Of a DNA stretch of 64,000 nt, positions 12,691 to 25,700 are shown in pieces (position 1 is the first letter of the stretch; each line of letters opens with the position of its first letter). Below the pieces are notes generated by a model, which was not told where the DNA came from, made no database searches, and saw only the letters and a list, made by a program, of their open reading frames with translations. The position numbers and the translations under genes are program-made. The stretch covers positions 13,944,384 through 14,008,383 of the forward strand of contig NC_037592.1 in NCBI RefSeq assembly GCF_003073045.1. The letters are read 5' to 3'. Source of the stretch: Pomacea canaliculata. Taxonomy: Eukaryota; Mollusca; Gastropoda; Architaenioglossa; Ampullariidae.

Positions 12691-14110
12691 CATTGAATCT
12701 TTTACAAGATCTTGCCATTTGTTTTATCCTTTTCCCAAAATAAGGTAAAAAAATAACTTCACGCCATTGAAAGTCACAAAAGAATGTAATGTAAGTTATT
12801 AATGCAAATGTGTACTTTTGTAGAATAATTCTAGCACCTAACGGTAGTCTTTCAAAACAACAATCAAACATCGACGTCAACTACAAACCACAGCCATCTG
12901 CTACAACAGCTTTGTTTGATTTCGAGGCAGAAAGCACAGTGGACATCATCATCGAAACAGAGACTAAGCATCAGTATTCAACATTGGTTATATCTCTGTG
13001 TGTGTCGATCTATATGTGTTGAAGATGCTAAAAAACGTATCAAGAAATGCGATTTTTTGATAAAAAAAGTTTGTAGTAAGCCTTTGAACTAACGGAATGA
13101 GCATCTACTTACATATCAGATTATTTTTCTTCCCTGTCAAGTTCGCACACTCACACGTACGCATGACATACGGACACACGGCCGGAAGTGCACACCTTCA
13201 CTTGTTTCTTTTACTTCGCATTTCACATCGCCTACATTAAAAATATCAGTGTTGATCACAAATGAAAAGGAATCAATCTACCGGCATGGACATCTTTATG
13301 TCTGGATTGACCGGACAACACCAACAGGGTATATTTCAAGTACTTAAATATTCAAATTCGTTACTATCTTAAAGGAATATATATATATATAAATATATAC
13401 ATAAAATTCGTGCTTAATTCTGAATACTGAATAAAAGCATTTTTTATATCACTCCATTGGTTTTATCATTCTCCCAAAATCAGGAATCAAAATCAAATCC
13501 TCACGACTTATAAGATGACAAAACAAGAGTGTCAAGAAATGTTTATTACTGTGCTGACACGAAATTGGAAAAAAAATCGTTTGCATGAGAATATTTAAAT
13601 TGCAAACATATGGTCAAAGTGCAAACACAAGGGATGTACCACGACAACCAAATCAGAATGCACACTGGAGACAATTCTTAGAAGGACAGAGAACAGGAAG
13701 GTTTTGTCTCACTCCTCATTTTTGTAATTGATTATAAATACAAATAAACAGATGACTGCACACGTGTCGCCTGTTCTCAATGAAAGACTTTGTTAGACTA
13801 CAACGACTACAGCTACTCATTTATCTCCCCTTGTCAGGTTCACAACATACACGTGCACTCACACGTTCAAACGTCCGCATACACACACACACAGAGTATA
13901 TTCTCCTTTCTCTCATCCCTGCAAGTGGCATGTGGCATATAAAGATATCTGTGTTGATCACAGATCGAGATGTCTGCGAATTAAAACTGCTCACATGCTG
14001 AAAAAATTGTCCTAGGACTGGACAACGCGACTCAAGTGAAAAACATTCAGAAAAAGTATTTAAATATTTCAATCCATACATATGATCTGAACCTATAATT
14101 TTTATTGACA
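12690..14110. repeat. Two tandem copies of an ARS-type upstream region
   Basis: Matching blocks occur in both halves: a poly-T/CCCAAAAT block (12715-12745 and 13450-13480), ATATCAGTGTTGATCACA or ATATCTGTGTTGATCACA (about 13237 and 13944), and the CACGT/CGCA-rich block shared with 10370-10440. The second half lacks the exon 1-like piece. Homology was judged by eye. Confidence 0.4.
12885..12985 (-). pseudogene. Decayed arylsulfatase exon 1-like relic
   Basis: On the plus strand, CATCTGCTAC, then GATTTCGAGGCAG and AAGCACAGTGGACATC align in order with the plus strand over ARS1 exon 1 (GTCTGCTAC, GGTTTCGTGGCAG, CAGCACCGTGGACACTG). Several indels separate them and no open frame is kept. Flanking stretches also resemble the ARS1 upstream region and occur twice (about 12700-13180 and 13430-13890). 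I read this as the 5' remnant of an old ARS duplicate. Confidence 0.45.
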
Positions 14111-14720
14111 TAAGATATAGAAGTTCATAAAATAAAAACGTGCTATACCTGTATTTATGAAGGATTAAATACTTTAAAGCAAATGAATTTTTGTTTTTAA
14201 TTTTTTTTTAAACCATGAGAAAGGTACATCCGTCTCATATTTTACATTTTATCGGATAAGCGTCACTGTCCTTCTTTCCAACACCTTCATTGGTCGACTT
14301 GTTCACTTCATAAAAGATTACATCACCGTATTATTATTGATTCACACTATGAATGTGTTAAATAAAATGTGTGTGGTTATAAAATAAAAGAAATATATAG
14401 GTATGATATAAAGGTAAATATATCAAAAATTGATGAAAATATCAGTTGATTTCATACACAACTGTCATGTAGTATGTCAGCAAGGTGAGGTGACAAGTAT
14501 AGGTGTTTACACTTTACACAATTTGCATTGATGTTTTTCTCAATCGTCGACCTTCTACACATGATCTCAGGATACTATTCAAGTTAAACTGGGGCTAGAG
14601 TAAACAAAGCACTTCTATGGTTGAAGGTTGTTGGTGAAGTTTAACTGTGTTGTCATAGTAACAACACTTAGAGGCTGTTACCCACGTTAAGCACATCCAC
14701 TACTACAGCTCATCGCCTGG

Positions 14721-17700
14721 TTACGTCACGTGGTCATAGTCAGAGCCGATGACATCGGTACGATCTCCCTGTCGGATTCTGTCATAGTCACCGTGAACGT
14801 CACCTCCCACGTGGTCATACGTCTCGGCGGCTTGCTGACCGTTGAATTCCCTGAGCTGGTTGTTGCCGTCACGCAGGACACTGTATTCGTCATCTTCATT
14901 TATGTGGTCTTTCTATCACAGTCGTTTTCATCTCTGCCTCTTGCCAGGAAGTAATTAGGCTCCATCTTCCCCGCTGCCAGACCAGTCTTCTGTCTCGGTC
15001 TGTCTGTGGACACGATGTGGTTGTAGTCATCGTCAGGAGGAGCGCTACTACTCTTTCCTTGCCAGTCGGACACGACTCCATGTGTGTCTGTCCTGTCGTA
15101 ATTTCCTTCAGGATTGTTGGAACTTGATGTGTTAAGACCCTCGTTCCTGGCATAACTGTAAACATTGCTCTGTGACAAGGTATCCCTGTCGCTGTCCTCC
15201 TCTATAATGTTGTAACAGTCCTGTTCATTATCACCGGTAGGACAGGTCAGTTCAGAAGGACGACTCTGCTCATATTTGAGTACGGCGTATCCGTGTGGTA
15301 TTCCATTGCGTGGAACATCGTACTGGCTGCTGCCGATACCCGAGATGCCAGGGGTAGTGTTTGTGACTGGCGTTTGCAGAATTCACAGTGTGATTTGCTG
15401 GCAGGTTGTATTGTGATGGCATCCCTGTTGTGGCTGGCGATATATACCTTGTGTCTGAGAAAAAATAAAATAATTTTTTGTTAGTATTTGAAAGAGAAAA
15501 TTAGAGATAACAAAACATAAAACTTGGATGTATATTTCTTGAATGCTGAACATTTTCTTTACAAAGAAATATAAATAGCAGACTAGGTATGTTTACAGTA
15601 GATTCAACACTGATTCTGGACATCTGCTTTGGTAAAGTGTATTTTTTTTTAACTGTGGCTGAGCAGCAACAACATTTATTACCGTTTTAAAATAGGGGTA
15701 AAGCAGGATTCGAAAGATTGAGGATGTTACAAATCTGTTTGTGGAGCGAAATCAGTGATTGCAAACATGCTTTAAGGCAATAAAGACGAAGGGGATATTT
15801 CTAACAATGAAATTTTGTTAGAAACTAGTATCACAGGAAATATTCAAACATACCTGCGTGCGTGCGTCTGTGTGTTGTACAAATTATTAGTCTGAAGTAT
15901 GCGTGTGCAAAGAAATCCGCCAAAGAGGTAGGCAACAAGAAAATCTTACACTAGAGCTAGCAATTGTCTATCAATAGTAACATGTACAACATGCTGTAAC
16001 TACAAAACTCACCTGCATTCTGGTATGAGTTCTCGCCGCCTTTCACAGCCTTCTGTCCACCTCTACTGTAAAAACAGAAGCAACAAAATGTAGTAGCACA
16101 TTAACCAAGCGAGCACTTCAGGTGATTACCGTCGTTCATTTCCTTCTGAAGAGTCAGGTAATATACAGAGAAATGACCATCCGACCACAGCATCACCTGA
16201 TGTAGGCGACCAACCGGTTAATGTCACAATTTCTGCTCACTTTCAAATTGTTTTCTCACGACACAAAATAGCAACAGAAGCTCTCCTTACGGGCGATGAG
16301 CAATGATATTTTTATTTCCTATTTCTGATGATCTTACCAAATTCTCTAGCACAAGATTGTCAAAAGAAATGTGTCTAGAAAGGTGCAGTGTGTTGCAAAA
16401 TTAGAAAACGTCCCCAATACACTATAAAAGGTATTACAGTCACCCCCTTTCCCTTTTTGACTAAAGTGAGTAGTATTTTTTCTTTCATTTTCTAAAAAAA
16501 TTACAATTTTGGAAACACGTAAAAGGTTGTCAATAGTTGTAATTACACTCTATTTACTAATCTGCTTGCTCGTCTTCCTTTGAAAAATTTATAACACTCT
16601 CCATTCTTTCTGCTTGTTCCACGATTCATCTTTGTGTCTTTTATGTTTGTCTTTTAATACTTGTCTGCATAGTTGTTTCTCCTTCTCCTTCGTATTCTGT
16701 CCATGTCTAATACTTGTCTTAAGCGCTGAGAGTTTGCTCTCTCGTGAGCGTGGTTATACAGTAAATAAATCACACGTTTAATATTATAATTATTTGTGAA
16801 AATCCATTTAGCCTATTCGCTGAGTATATTTGCTTTCAGTATGTTGCTAAATCTGTAAATCTTTTAAATCCTTAATCATCCCTTTCTCAAAGGAAAAGGC
16901 ATCTTTCTTTAAGGAATTTCTATAAATATTATTTTAAGCATGAAAACTACTTATTTCTAGTCCCATTCTTAATATATTATAGCTCTTTTATGACAGTCGT
17001 AGTGACAGGCATTTATTAACAATGGTAGTTTTTTTCTGAGTGCTTCTGATCTCTATGGACCAGTCAAACAGTGACAAATCCGTAAACTGTTATTTTTGTT
17101 TTTATTTATGTATTTATTATTTTTTTGCTGAAGGCTCAAAAGATCTCTCATCATTTATTTATGTAAAGGGTCAAAATATATGAATTTAGTTTTGTTTTTG
17201 CTGGTACTTAAGCAGTTATTGCCAAACACCGTAGTTTACGCTTTTGCAATACACTGCAAATTGTGTTTGGTCAGTGTTCACATTTTAGAATTTGACTAAA
17301 CTTTATTGCGCAGCAGGTAAAATATTCTTATTCACACTTAAGTTTAAACAAAATTATCAATGTAGAGATTATGAATCGTTGATGACAGAATTACATTAAT
17401 TATATTTATTATTTAACTAAGTCTGTTAATAGCACAATGTAAAAATACATAGCAAGTGTTAATTTTACCAGAGCAGAACTCTGACTAGTTTTTAGTAGAT
17501 GTACTTCTACTGTAAGGTAAAATTCTAAAAACAGACAATCCTTACCGATTCTCTCGCTGTTGGCGGCGTCTCCAAATAAAAAATCCAAATACGACGGCAG
17601 CAACAACCACAACAACCACAGCTACGACAACACCTACAATTACACCGACGTTACTTCCACTTGTCGCTCCTAGACATGAACACGACAGCGAATAAAACAT

Positions 17701-20700
17701 TCATAGATGATTTTGTGTGATGCCCTAATAATGAGGTCAAAATGCAAACGACTAACAGCACAACTTAGATCATGATTAGCAGTGATATTTCTAGACATTA
17801 AAGGTCCACTACAACCTAGAACTTAGATGTCTAGTGAAACACTACATTGAGACACTGTTGTCGGGGAAAGAGCTCTAAAAGTTTAAAAATAAGAAAACAA
17901 GCAATAAAAAAAGCAATGATATAAATTATATCAATCCCAAAGGTCACTGATCAAAACTAAATCTTCACTACAGCCAATCATATCTTAGGGATACGTAACT
18001 GTAATCCTCGGCGACGATTAAAACCTGACAATACATGTTTTAATAATGATGACACTATTGAGCAATTTGATTCTCGTTACTTCCTGAAAGAACTCTACTA
18101 CATAATTTCTACATAATTCTAGCATTTAGTATTTTAATGAATTAACATACTGGTATCTTGTTGATTTGTGGTCAAATATTTTACCTGCTTCAGCCAAGGA
18201 GGTCGTGAGTGACATGTCATGAGTACTGCCAGTCGAGGAGGCTGTCAGTGACGTGCCACGAGTGCTGCCAGTCGAGGAGGTTGTCAGTGACGTGCGACGA
18301 GTTTGTGATAGTCGTGGTGGTGAGTGATTTGTCACTTGTGCTCAATGGTGCTGTCAGTCATGTGGGTTTTAAAGAAAACGTAGGTGTTTAATCTCTCTAA
18401 TTGTATAACTTATCTTCTAATAAGATTTGAATTATTATATACTTTGTCATCAGTCCCACTCACTCGCCCTCGCTCGAATATACGTATCTGCATAAAGAGG
18501 CATGTTGATTTTCATTACTATCGAGAAAACCCTCCTTGTTTACAAAGAATTGATTTATTATCTAACATCAATCAACCGCAGATTTATTCGCATGGATATA
18601 CTCGCCATAAAAACGCAAATACATGTACATCGCTTTTCTTACAGCGTTTGTCGCTTTAGTATCTTTTAACATTCTATCCATTCTTCGGTAATTTTTAGAA
18701 AGCTTTTCCTGCCCTAACCGAATAATAATAATCAAAATAGGAATAATAACATCAGCAACAGGGAAGTTAATGTTAAAGTCAACATAATCGATGGTATATT
18801 TGCTCTTCTTACTTGTACTAGATGTGTAGGTTTCTGTTTGAAGCTTCACGTAAATCAGAGTCACGTTCTTGCCAGTGTTTGCTGTCCGGGCTCTGAAGCC
18901 GATCTGTGTAAATACAAAACAATGTTCCTTGTAATGTTTCTTGCCTTCTTGAGTTAAGCAACGTATAGTTTCTCTCTACTCACGAGGTAGCTAAGAAATC
19001 CACAATGTAAAGCATTGTAAGTATTTGTTTAGTTGCACTTTTGTGTTCTCCAGCCTACTGTAAACATACTTTATGATATGCGCATTTTAATATTTGTTAG
19101 ATTTTATGTTATACCTTAAGGACTGCTGGCTCGATGTTCACCTCTTTATGGAAAGACCCATCAGATACAACTTCTTCAAGCTTTACAGTTATCTCTGTAA
19201 ATGTTACTATAAACACACTGAGCGTCCCTGGCGTGGTCTGAGAAAAGTTGAAGACAAGAGATGTATTTTGTGTGATAGTCAACAAAGGTGACAGGAGGAC
19301 GGAAAAAGAGTCGAACAGTCCGGTTTTCCCAGGACACACGGCGCCGCCTGTAGTCAGAAAATCATCGACTTTGACATAGTAAATTTATGAAATTATGAAA
19401 TTTACCTTCAGAATGCACCGCAATAATACTTAATCTATAACTTAACAGTAATAATAACCGTCTATTTGAAAAACACAGAAAATGGAGCGTGGAGTTTAAT
19501 AATAATAAGTACCGATAAGTCACTGCGTTTAATCATGCGTGATCAAACAGGAATGTTCTTACATTCAACATAAATTAATGACTAGACGCAAAATTAAGTA
19601 GTTAAAATAGGATTTTTACCTATGTGCCTTAAGAAAGAACGGGTCAACGAAAATGTGAAAATAGTTGGAATAATCGACCTAGTACCTGGAGACAGGTGTT
19701 GACTACAGTAGTATATCAGTGTACACGTACATATTATCTTCACACGTAGATTTATGGCTCTCGTTTGCACTGAAAGCCTTTATTTTGTGCAACAGAAAAA
19801 GAAAGAACATTCTATTTCTGATCATTAAACTATTACCGTTTGTTGTAGTCCATTTGTTAGCATCACCGCTGGTACAAGCTTGTGTGTAGTAACAAAACGT
19901 GTTCTTGAACGAGCAGTCGCCATATGAGATGTGTCGTCCTAGAAGAAATAACCCATTGTCCTCGTAAAATTTAAAAGATAAGTGTATGAGCAGCAGTTGT
20001 CATTTATGATCTTGAGACACAGACACTACTTAATTTTTAAAATTGAATAATCTTGATCTCTCTTTTAGTCAGTTTTCAGTGTTTATTTTATACTCTTTAC
20101 TTAATTACGTATTCTACATATTGGAACGCACGATCTGAATTCATTTGAAATCTGTGTAAATATTTATAAGTAAGGTCTTAGGGATTTATGCAAAACATCA
20201 CATTAGAAACCTTCGGTATCCTGGCCAATGTAATCTGCGGCATTGAAAGACGTGCAGTCTCTGTAAAGAAACAAATGGAATAGAATACAGCTGGAAAGTT
20301 ATTCAAGCAGCACACATTTGAACTAATTAGAGATCTGCAATAACACACACATATATATAGATATTTGTGGTCATCTGTCTAACGATCTTGTAGTAAACAA
20401 TTTACTTCTGTTGTGCGAGGACTAATTGTAAAAATCAAAGAAAGACATTTGCTTCTCCTATCTCCCTCTCGAATAAAGAATGTCACTGTCAGTCTATCAA
20501 ATACTGTAGCTGAGATAAAATTTGAGTAACTAACTCTAAGTGACTTGAGTGTTCTCTAGATATAATCCTTAAGATATCAACATCTGCAAAATAATCCATA
20601 TAAAACTTTCACGCACAAAACGAATTCTTTAAGACACTCCTTTTCTTACGAACAATAATAAATCGAGTATTTTTTCATATTTCCACTCGCTTAATATTTA

Positions 20701-22048
20701 TTTATTTTTTAGAACATTTATTCTCCATAAACACATTACAGGCTTAATATGTTATATACTTAAACACAGGCTGAACACGTTATATTCTTAAAAAAATCAT
20801 TCTCATTACAATATAACAAACCTACATAGCAATATAACAAATATTAAGTGGCGCCAGAAATCTTGGATATATTTACATTTCCAAAAATAAGTTGAATGTT
20901 TTCTTTTTCACATCTGCAGTGGTCTCAAATAGCGTCCTACTCTAGACGCATATTAAATAGAGTTATTTTTGTCCCCAGTGTTTTATCCAGGACTGATTTG
21001 AAGCCATTTCAATCTACTATCCAATATCTACTAATCACTCAGAGTATATAATACACTTAATCGAACAGCAGTCAGTGGGTCTACATTTGACACCTTTTGA
21101 CCACCAATGTACACTGATTATATCAAATTTTATCTTTTTGTTTCACGACGACTTTAATCTGCTTGGGCTATTTAATAAAAGTTTAGAGGACAGTATTTTC
21201 AACACAAATCATGAGGTTAAAGGAAAATTCTAGTAAGCGGGGCTTAAATGATACACATTGCCATGCTGAATTCTTTCTGGTTGAAAGCTCCAAGTTTTTA
21301 AAGTAAAAAGAAATATATATATATACACAGAATCCACTATGTTTTATTGTCACCCGACATCATTGGCACCTTTCCAAGTGTTAATTTTGAGAATGCTACT
21401 CGATGTTATCAAAAAGCTTAGATTTTAAAGATGATGGAGTGGAGTACTATTTCCAAGCAGAAAGCAGAAAATTGTTTTAAACAATTGTTGAACTGACTGA
21501 CACTGGCGTTACAGTGAAATAACTTCAATGTGGCAACTGAAGGTCCGTAATGGCTATTGCTGCATTAAAGGTTGTCGGTGTAACGGTCGTTGTGTGAGAT
21601 AACAGAAAATTCCATTGTAAAACCGATTCAATCTCTTTCTCCATCATTGCATTGGCTGTATTGGAAATAGAAATGTTATAGCTCCTCGTATAATGACAAA
21701 CCCTGTGCCCAGCTTTGAGAAAGGTAGAGCCAAACCTGTAAGTCCGTGTACACAATCCTCGTAAACTACGGCTTTCCGCAGTCCAAGATAAAAGTTTACA
21801 TTGCCGTTCACGTTAATCAAGGTAAGCGAAAGAGCAATAAAAGACATACTTATTAATATATTATTATACTGTACTTATTAAATATTTTGTTTTATAACCC
21901 AAAGAAATAAGACATATTCCGCTGAACTCTTAAGACTAAGATAAATTTACTACAGTCCTCACTTTTGAGAAGATGGTGCGCATCTCATGGAAATGAATAA
22001 TAGAAAAAGCAGCATGAATTCTTTCGATGTTTGTTGACTAGTTGCCAT
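14721..22048 (-). CDS. MAM-like receptor B, long tyrosine-rich tail (tail frame broken)
   Basis: Coding exons: 21963-22048 (signal, MATSQQTSKEF then LLFLLFI), 20211-20260 (DCTSFNAADYIGQD), 19837-19938 (GDCSFKNTFCYYTQACTSG), 19115-19347 (VCPGKTGLFDSFSVLLSPLL), 18813-18903 (IGFRARTANTG), 18185-18334 (Ser/Thr stalk), 17546-17669 (valine-rich helix, then WRRRQQREN), 16013-16065 (NSYQNA), 14721-15454 (tail). Phases agree across exons 1-8 if the stalk exon uses the inner acceptor ending at 18334; the acceptor homologous to gene C (18350) would shift the frame. The tail has YNLP, YDVP, CYNII, DYNHIV, EYSVL, TYDHV, YDRI and SDYDHV, but single-base shifts near 15360 and 14902 divide it among frames. 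An I/Nimb-like LINE fills intron 1; the leader block is at 28592. Probably a cell-surface signalling receptor, possibly now nonfunctional. Confidence 0.7.
18185..18310 (-). repeat. 13-residue tandem repeats in the stalk of gene B
   Basis: A 39-nt unit encodes TSLTTSSTGSTRG, TSLTASSTGSTHD and a partial MSLTTS. The unit is Ser/Thr-rich and so a likely O-glycosylation stalk. Gene C has a shorter related exon (TSLTTSTESTRN) and genes D and E have about 23 residues here, so stalk length differs between copies. Confidence 0.7.
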
Positions 22049-22744
22049 TTCCCTGCAATAGCCATTGTTCAGAACATCACCCTCAAGGTGCAAACATTTG
22101 GCAGATGAGCTTGGAAATGAATAAACATTGATCTTATGGTACGTAAAAATAATCAACCAACTGTAATCTTCGAAAAAGTGCAAAATTTAAAGATATTATA
22201 GAGCCTAGCATAATGACAAAGCCATTGCCCTACTTTCTCAATGTACTGTTTGGAATGGAACAAATAGTTTGTAAGAAATAATTTTGCAAGTTTATTAGTA
22301 AAGGAAGGACAGTAATGTCAAACAAGATGTGTGTCTGTTCGTCTGTCTGTCAGCCACCAAAGCAAACGATCACTACGACCATTATGTTTCTCACCCCTTC
22401 TCGTTGCATGACGAATGATCGAGACTTTGGAACGAAGGCTAGCTTATGATTTGAGGTTAGAATACTCTTGAATACACAAGACTTTTCCTTTCTATCAATT
22501 GAGCTAGGTCTCAGCAGTACTTTATATTTGTTAAATCATCTACAGATCACTGTGGAAGGTGTCTTACTGTTCTCAGATTCACTCGCTTCGAACACTGAGG
22601 GACGAGACCTAGAAATCCTTCTGTAAAGATCATTAATTGAACCATTGATCCGTTTTATTGCATTCACTCTGAGAGGTCTCTCATCCCCATCAGGCTAGAA
22701 GATTGAGTGCAAGACATACTAGCAGATTTTTTTAACAAATACTT

Positions 22745-25700
22745 GAGCTACTAAAGCTTCTTCTTCTTCTTCGTCGTTCACTCAAATGGACACGCCTGCC
22801 TCCTGCACAAATGATGCTGTGCGCCGCAGGTCCACCAGGCTGCCGTGTAGCTTCCTCAATACTGGCGTCTCATCAGTCCAAATGCGGTGCCTGAGTTCTT
22901 CGTGCATAGGACATTCTTGCAGTAGATGTGCTGTTGTCTGACTGCCTGTCTGGCACGGGCACTGGTCTGTCTGGCCGATTCGGAGCTTGGTGTAAAGGTG
23001 GTAAATTGAGACGGTTGTGGCCTGTCCTCAGCCTGAAAATAATGACCTGCTCAGCTCTTGTAAGCAGGTAGTATGGGTCGTTTTCGGTTTGAAACGTGGG
23101 TGCTGCTGCAGCCACTTGTTGTGCTGTTTGGCCTTTATGATGGATTTGACTTCGCTGTAGGTGGTGGACCTGTCTTGCTGCTCTTTTTTGGATCCTTCCT
23201 TGGCAAGAGTGTCTGCGGCTTCGTTTGCCAAAAATCCCACAGTGGGGGAGGAATCCACTGTAAGACGACTGTGCAGTCTCCGCATAAGGAGGAGAGAGCA
23301 GTGGACAGGTCGTTCAGTTTCTTGTCTCTGGCAGTCTGTAAGGCCTGCAGGACAGACAGTGCGTCCGAAGAAGACGACGTTGTTGGAGGTGTCTGGACTG
23401 TTTTCAACGTGGGTGGCACCGGTCTGAATGGCAACTGCTTCAGCCTTGAAGTTGGTGGAGTAGAGGCCGGTTGCGAGAGAAAGACGGTCTTCTCTTCCTC
23501 CTGGGTACCTGATGTAAATTGGCGCCACCATTTTTCACGGCTTGTTCGGCTGACCCGTCAGTGAACACGTGAGTCCATTGATCTTGTGGGAAGTTGTTGT
23601 GGATATACTCTCCATAGTACAGGACTTCTTCACAGCGTCTAGGGAGTCTTTCTTGCTGACACCAGGGATGCTGCAGTGAATCAGGGGGAAAGCAGTTTCA
23701 TTCCATGCTGGGTTTGTCCGGCACAGGGGGATCTCTCTGAGGTCGTGTTCCAAGATGTCTCGGTGTTTTCGTTCAAGGATCCTAGCCTGGTGGATGAAAC
23801 TCCCCTTTTCAACTTCCCTTCGTCGGCTGAGCCAGTCTGTTTCTCATGGGGTGATTTGGAAGTCTCTTGAACTTGGCGGCTTGGACGAGCATCTTTGTGT
23901 CACGTCGGTCTCAAGTGATTCCAACCCTGTGATTGTCTCCAGTTCTTGTATGGGCGTAGACCTCATGGCTCCAGTGATGAGTCTGGCTGCTTGGTTCTGA
24001 ACCTTGCTGACCTTCTCAAAGTTGGATTTTGCTGCTGTGCCCCATGCTGTCATGCCATACTCTAGGACTGGTCTGACCCTTCCGGTGTACAGCTTCTTGA
24101 GGATTCTGTCATCCGCGCCCCAGTTCGTGCCAGCAACTTCTTCATAATTGCAAGTCGCACCTTGGCTCTGGCTTCGACCTTCTTGGTCTGAGGCTTCCAT
24201 GTAAGTCTCTTATCGAAGGTTATCCAAGGTAGGTAGGGTTGTCCTCCAGTGGGAGAATCTGTCCATCGAACTTCAGAGTGGCCTTCTGTTCCCTAGTGGA
24301 CAGACTAAAGATAGTGTAGGTGGTCTTTTTGGGGTTGACTTTGACAAGCACCTTTTCGTCCAGTCCTGCAGGACATTAAGCGCCTCTTGGAGTCGGTAGT
24401 TGGCAGTTGTCAGGTGTTCTTCTGTGCACCAAAGGACCAGGTCATCTGCATAGATGGCTCCTTGGACATTTCGGGGGAGGTCCTTGATGATGTCGTTTAT
24501 GAAGACGAGGAACAGGGTAGGACTGAGTACTCCCCTTGAGGAACTCCTTCTCTCAGCGTCTTCTTTCGGCTGTATGTTCCACCAACGTGGACTCTGGCTT
24601 TCTATTTTTCAGGTATTGAGAGATCCACTGGTAACATACAGCCGGTTACGCCACACTTCTGGAGTTTCAACCTCAGTCCATCTTTCCAGACCTTGTCGAA
24701 GGCCTTTTCCATGTCTATCCACACCGTCAGCGTGTGCTTCTTGTCCTGGTAACCATCTTCGATCTTCTGGGCGATGTATGCAACCTGGTCTTCAGTTGAG
24801 CGATGTTGTCTGAAGCCTGCTTGTTCTGGTGTAAGGATGTTGTTCTTTTCCAAGTGCCATGATAATCTGGTGTTGATGAGGCGCTCCATTAACTTGCCCA
24901 CGCAACTGGTGAGGCTTATGGGTCTGTAACTGTCCACCTTCGCTCGGTCTTTGCCTTTCTTGTGGACGGGCACCATGTCTGCCTCTCGCCAATTTGTGGG
25001 ACATGGCCGCTGTTCCAGCTGTTGTTGAAGAGGTCGAGGAGTTTGGTCTTGGCTCGTGGGCCAGGTGTTGCAGCATTTCATTGGTGACCTTATCTGGTCC
25101 AGGGGATTTCTTCTGACTTAGGGTCTTGACTGCTTCTTCAAACTCTTTCATGTTGAATGGTTTGTTCATATAGTCTTCCTGGTGTTTTCGCTGGTTGAAT
25201 TCTCTTCTTTCTTCATGAACTTGCTGTTTCTTTTCTTCTGGTACTGTGATGTTGCTGACCTCTTCATAGCTGTCAATGAAAGCGTTTGCTGCTTTTCTAC
25301 CTGTTAGCATATCTTGTGCTTGTTGTATGACGATCGGTGCACTTCTAGTATCTTCATCATTCATCGCCCTTGCCAGCTTCCATAACTTGTTTCCTTCTCT
25401 GTCTAGATTTAGTTCCTCTGTCTTTTCTCTCCATCTCTTTCTTGCAGCTTCGTTGCAGGCTTTTCTGTATTTGGCGCTTGATTCTTTCAGTGCTATGTTG
25501 TTTTCTATGGTGGGGTCATCTCAACCTTTTCCCTGATCTTGGAGACTTCATCTTCTAGTTCTTGGAGTTCTTCTGTCCAGTATGGCCTATAGTTTCTTTC
25601 GTGCGCCTCTTGGTATTGCTTCTGAGGCAGCTTTTAAGATCGCCTTGTTGAATGCATCGATGGCACGGTTGATGTTCTGGTCCGCCACACGTATTCCTTT

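Noticed and set aside
21525-21847. Minus-strand open frames near the gene B signal exon
   Set aside because: They do not join in phase with neighbouring exons and have no counterpart in gene C.
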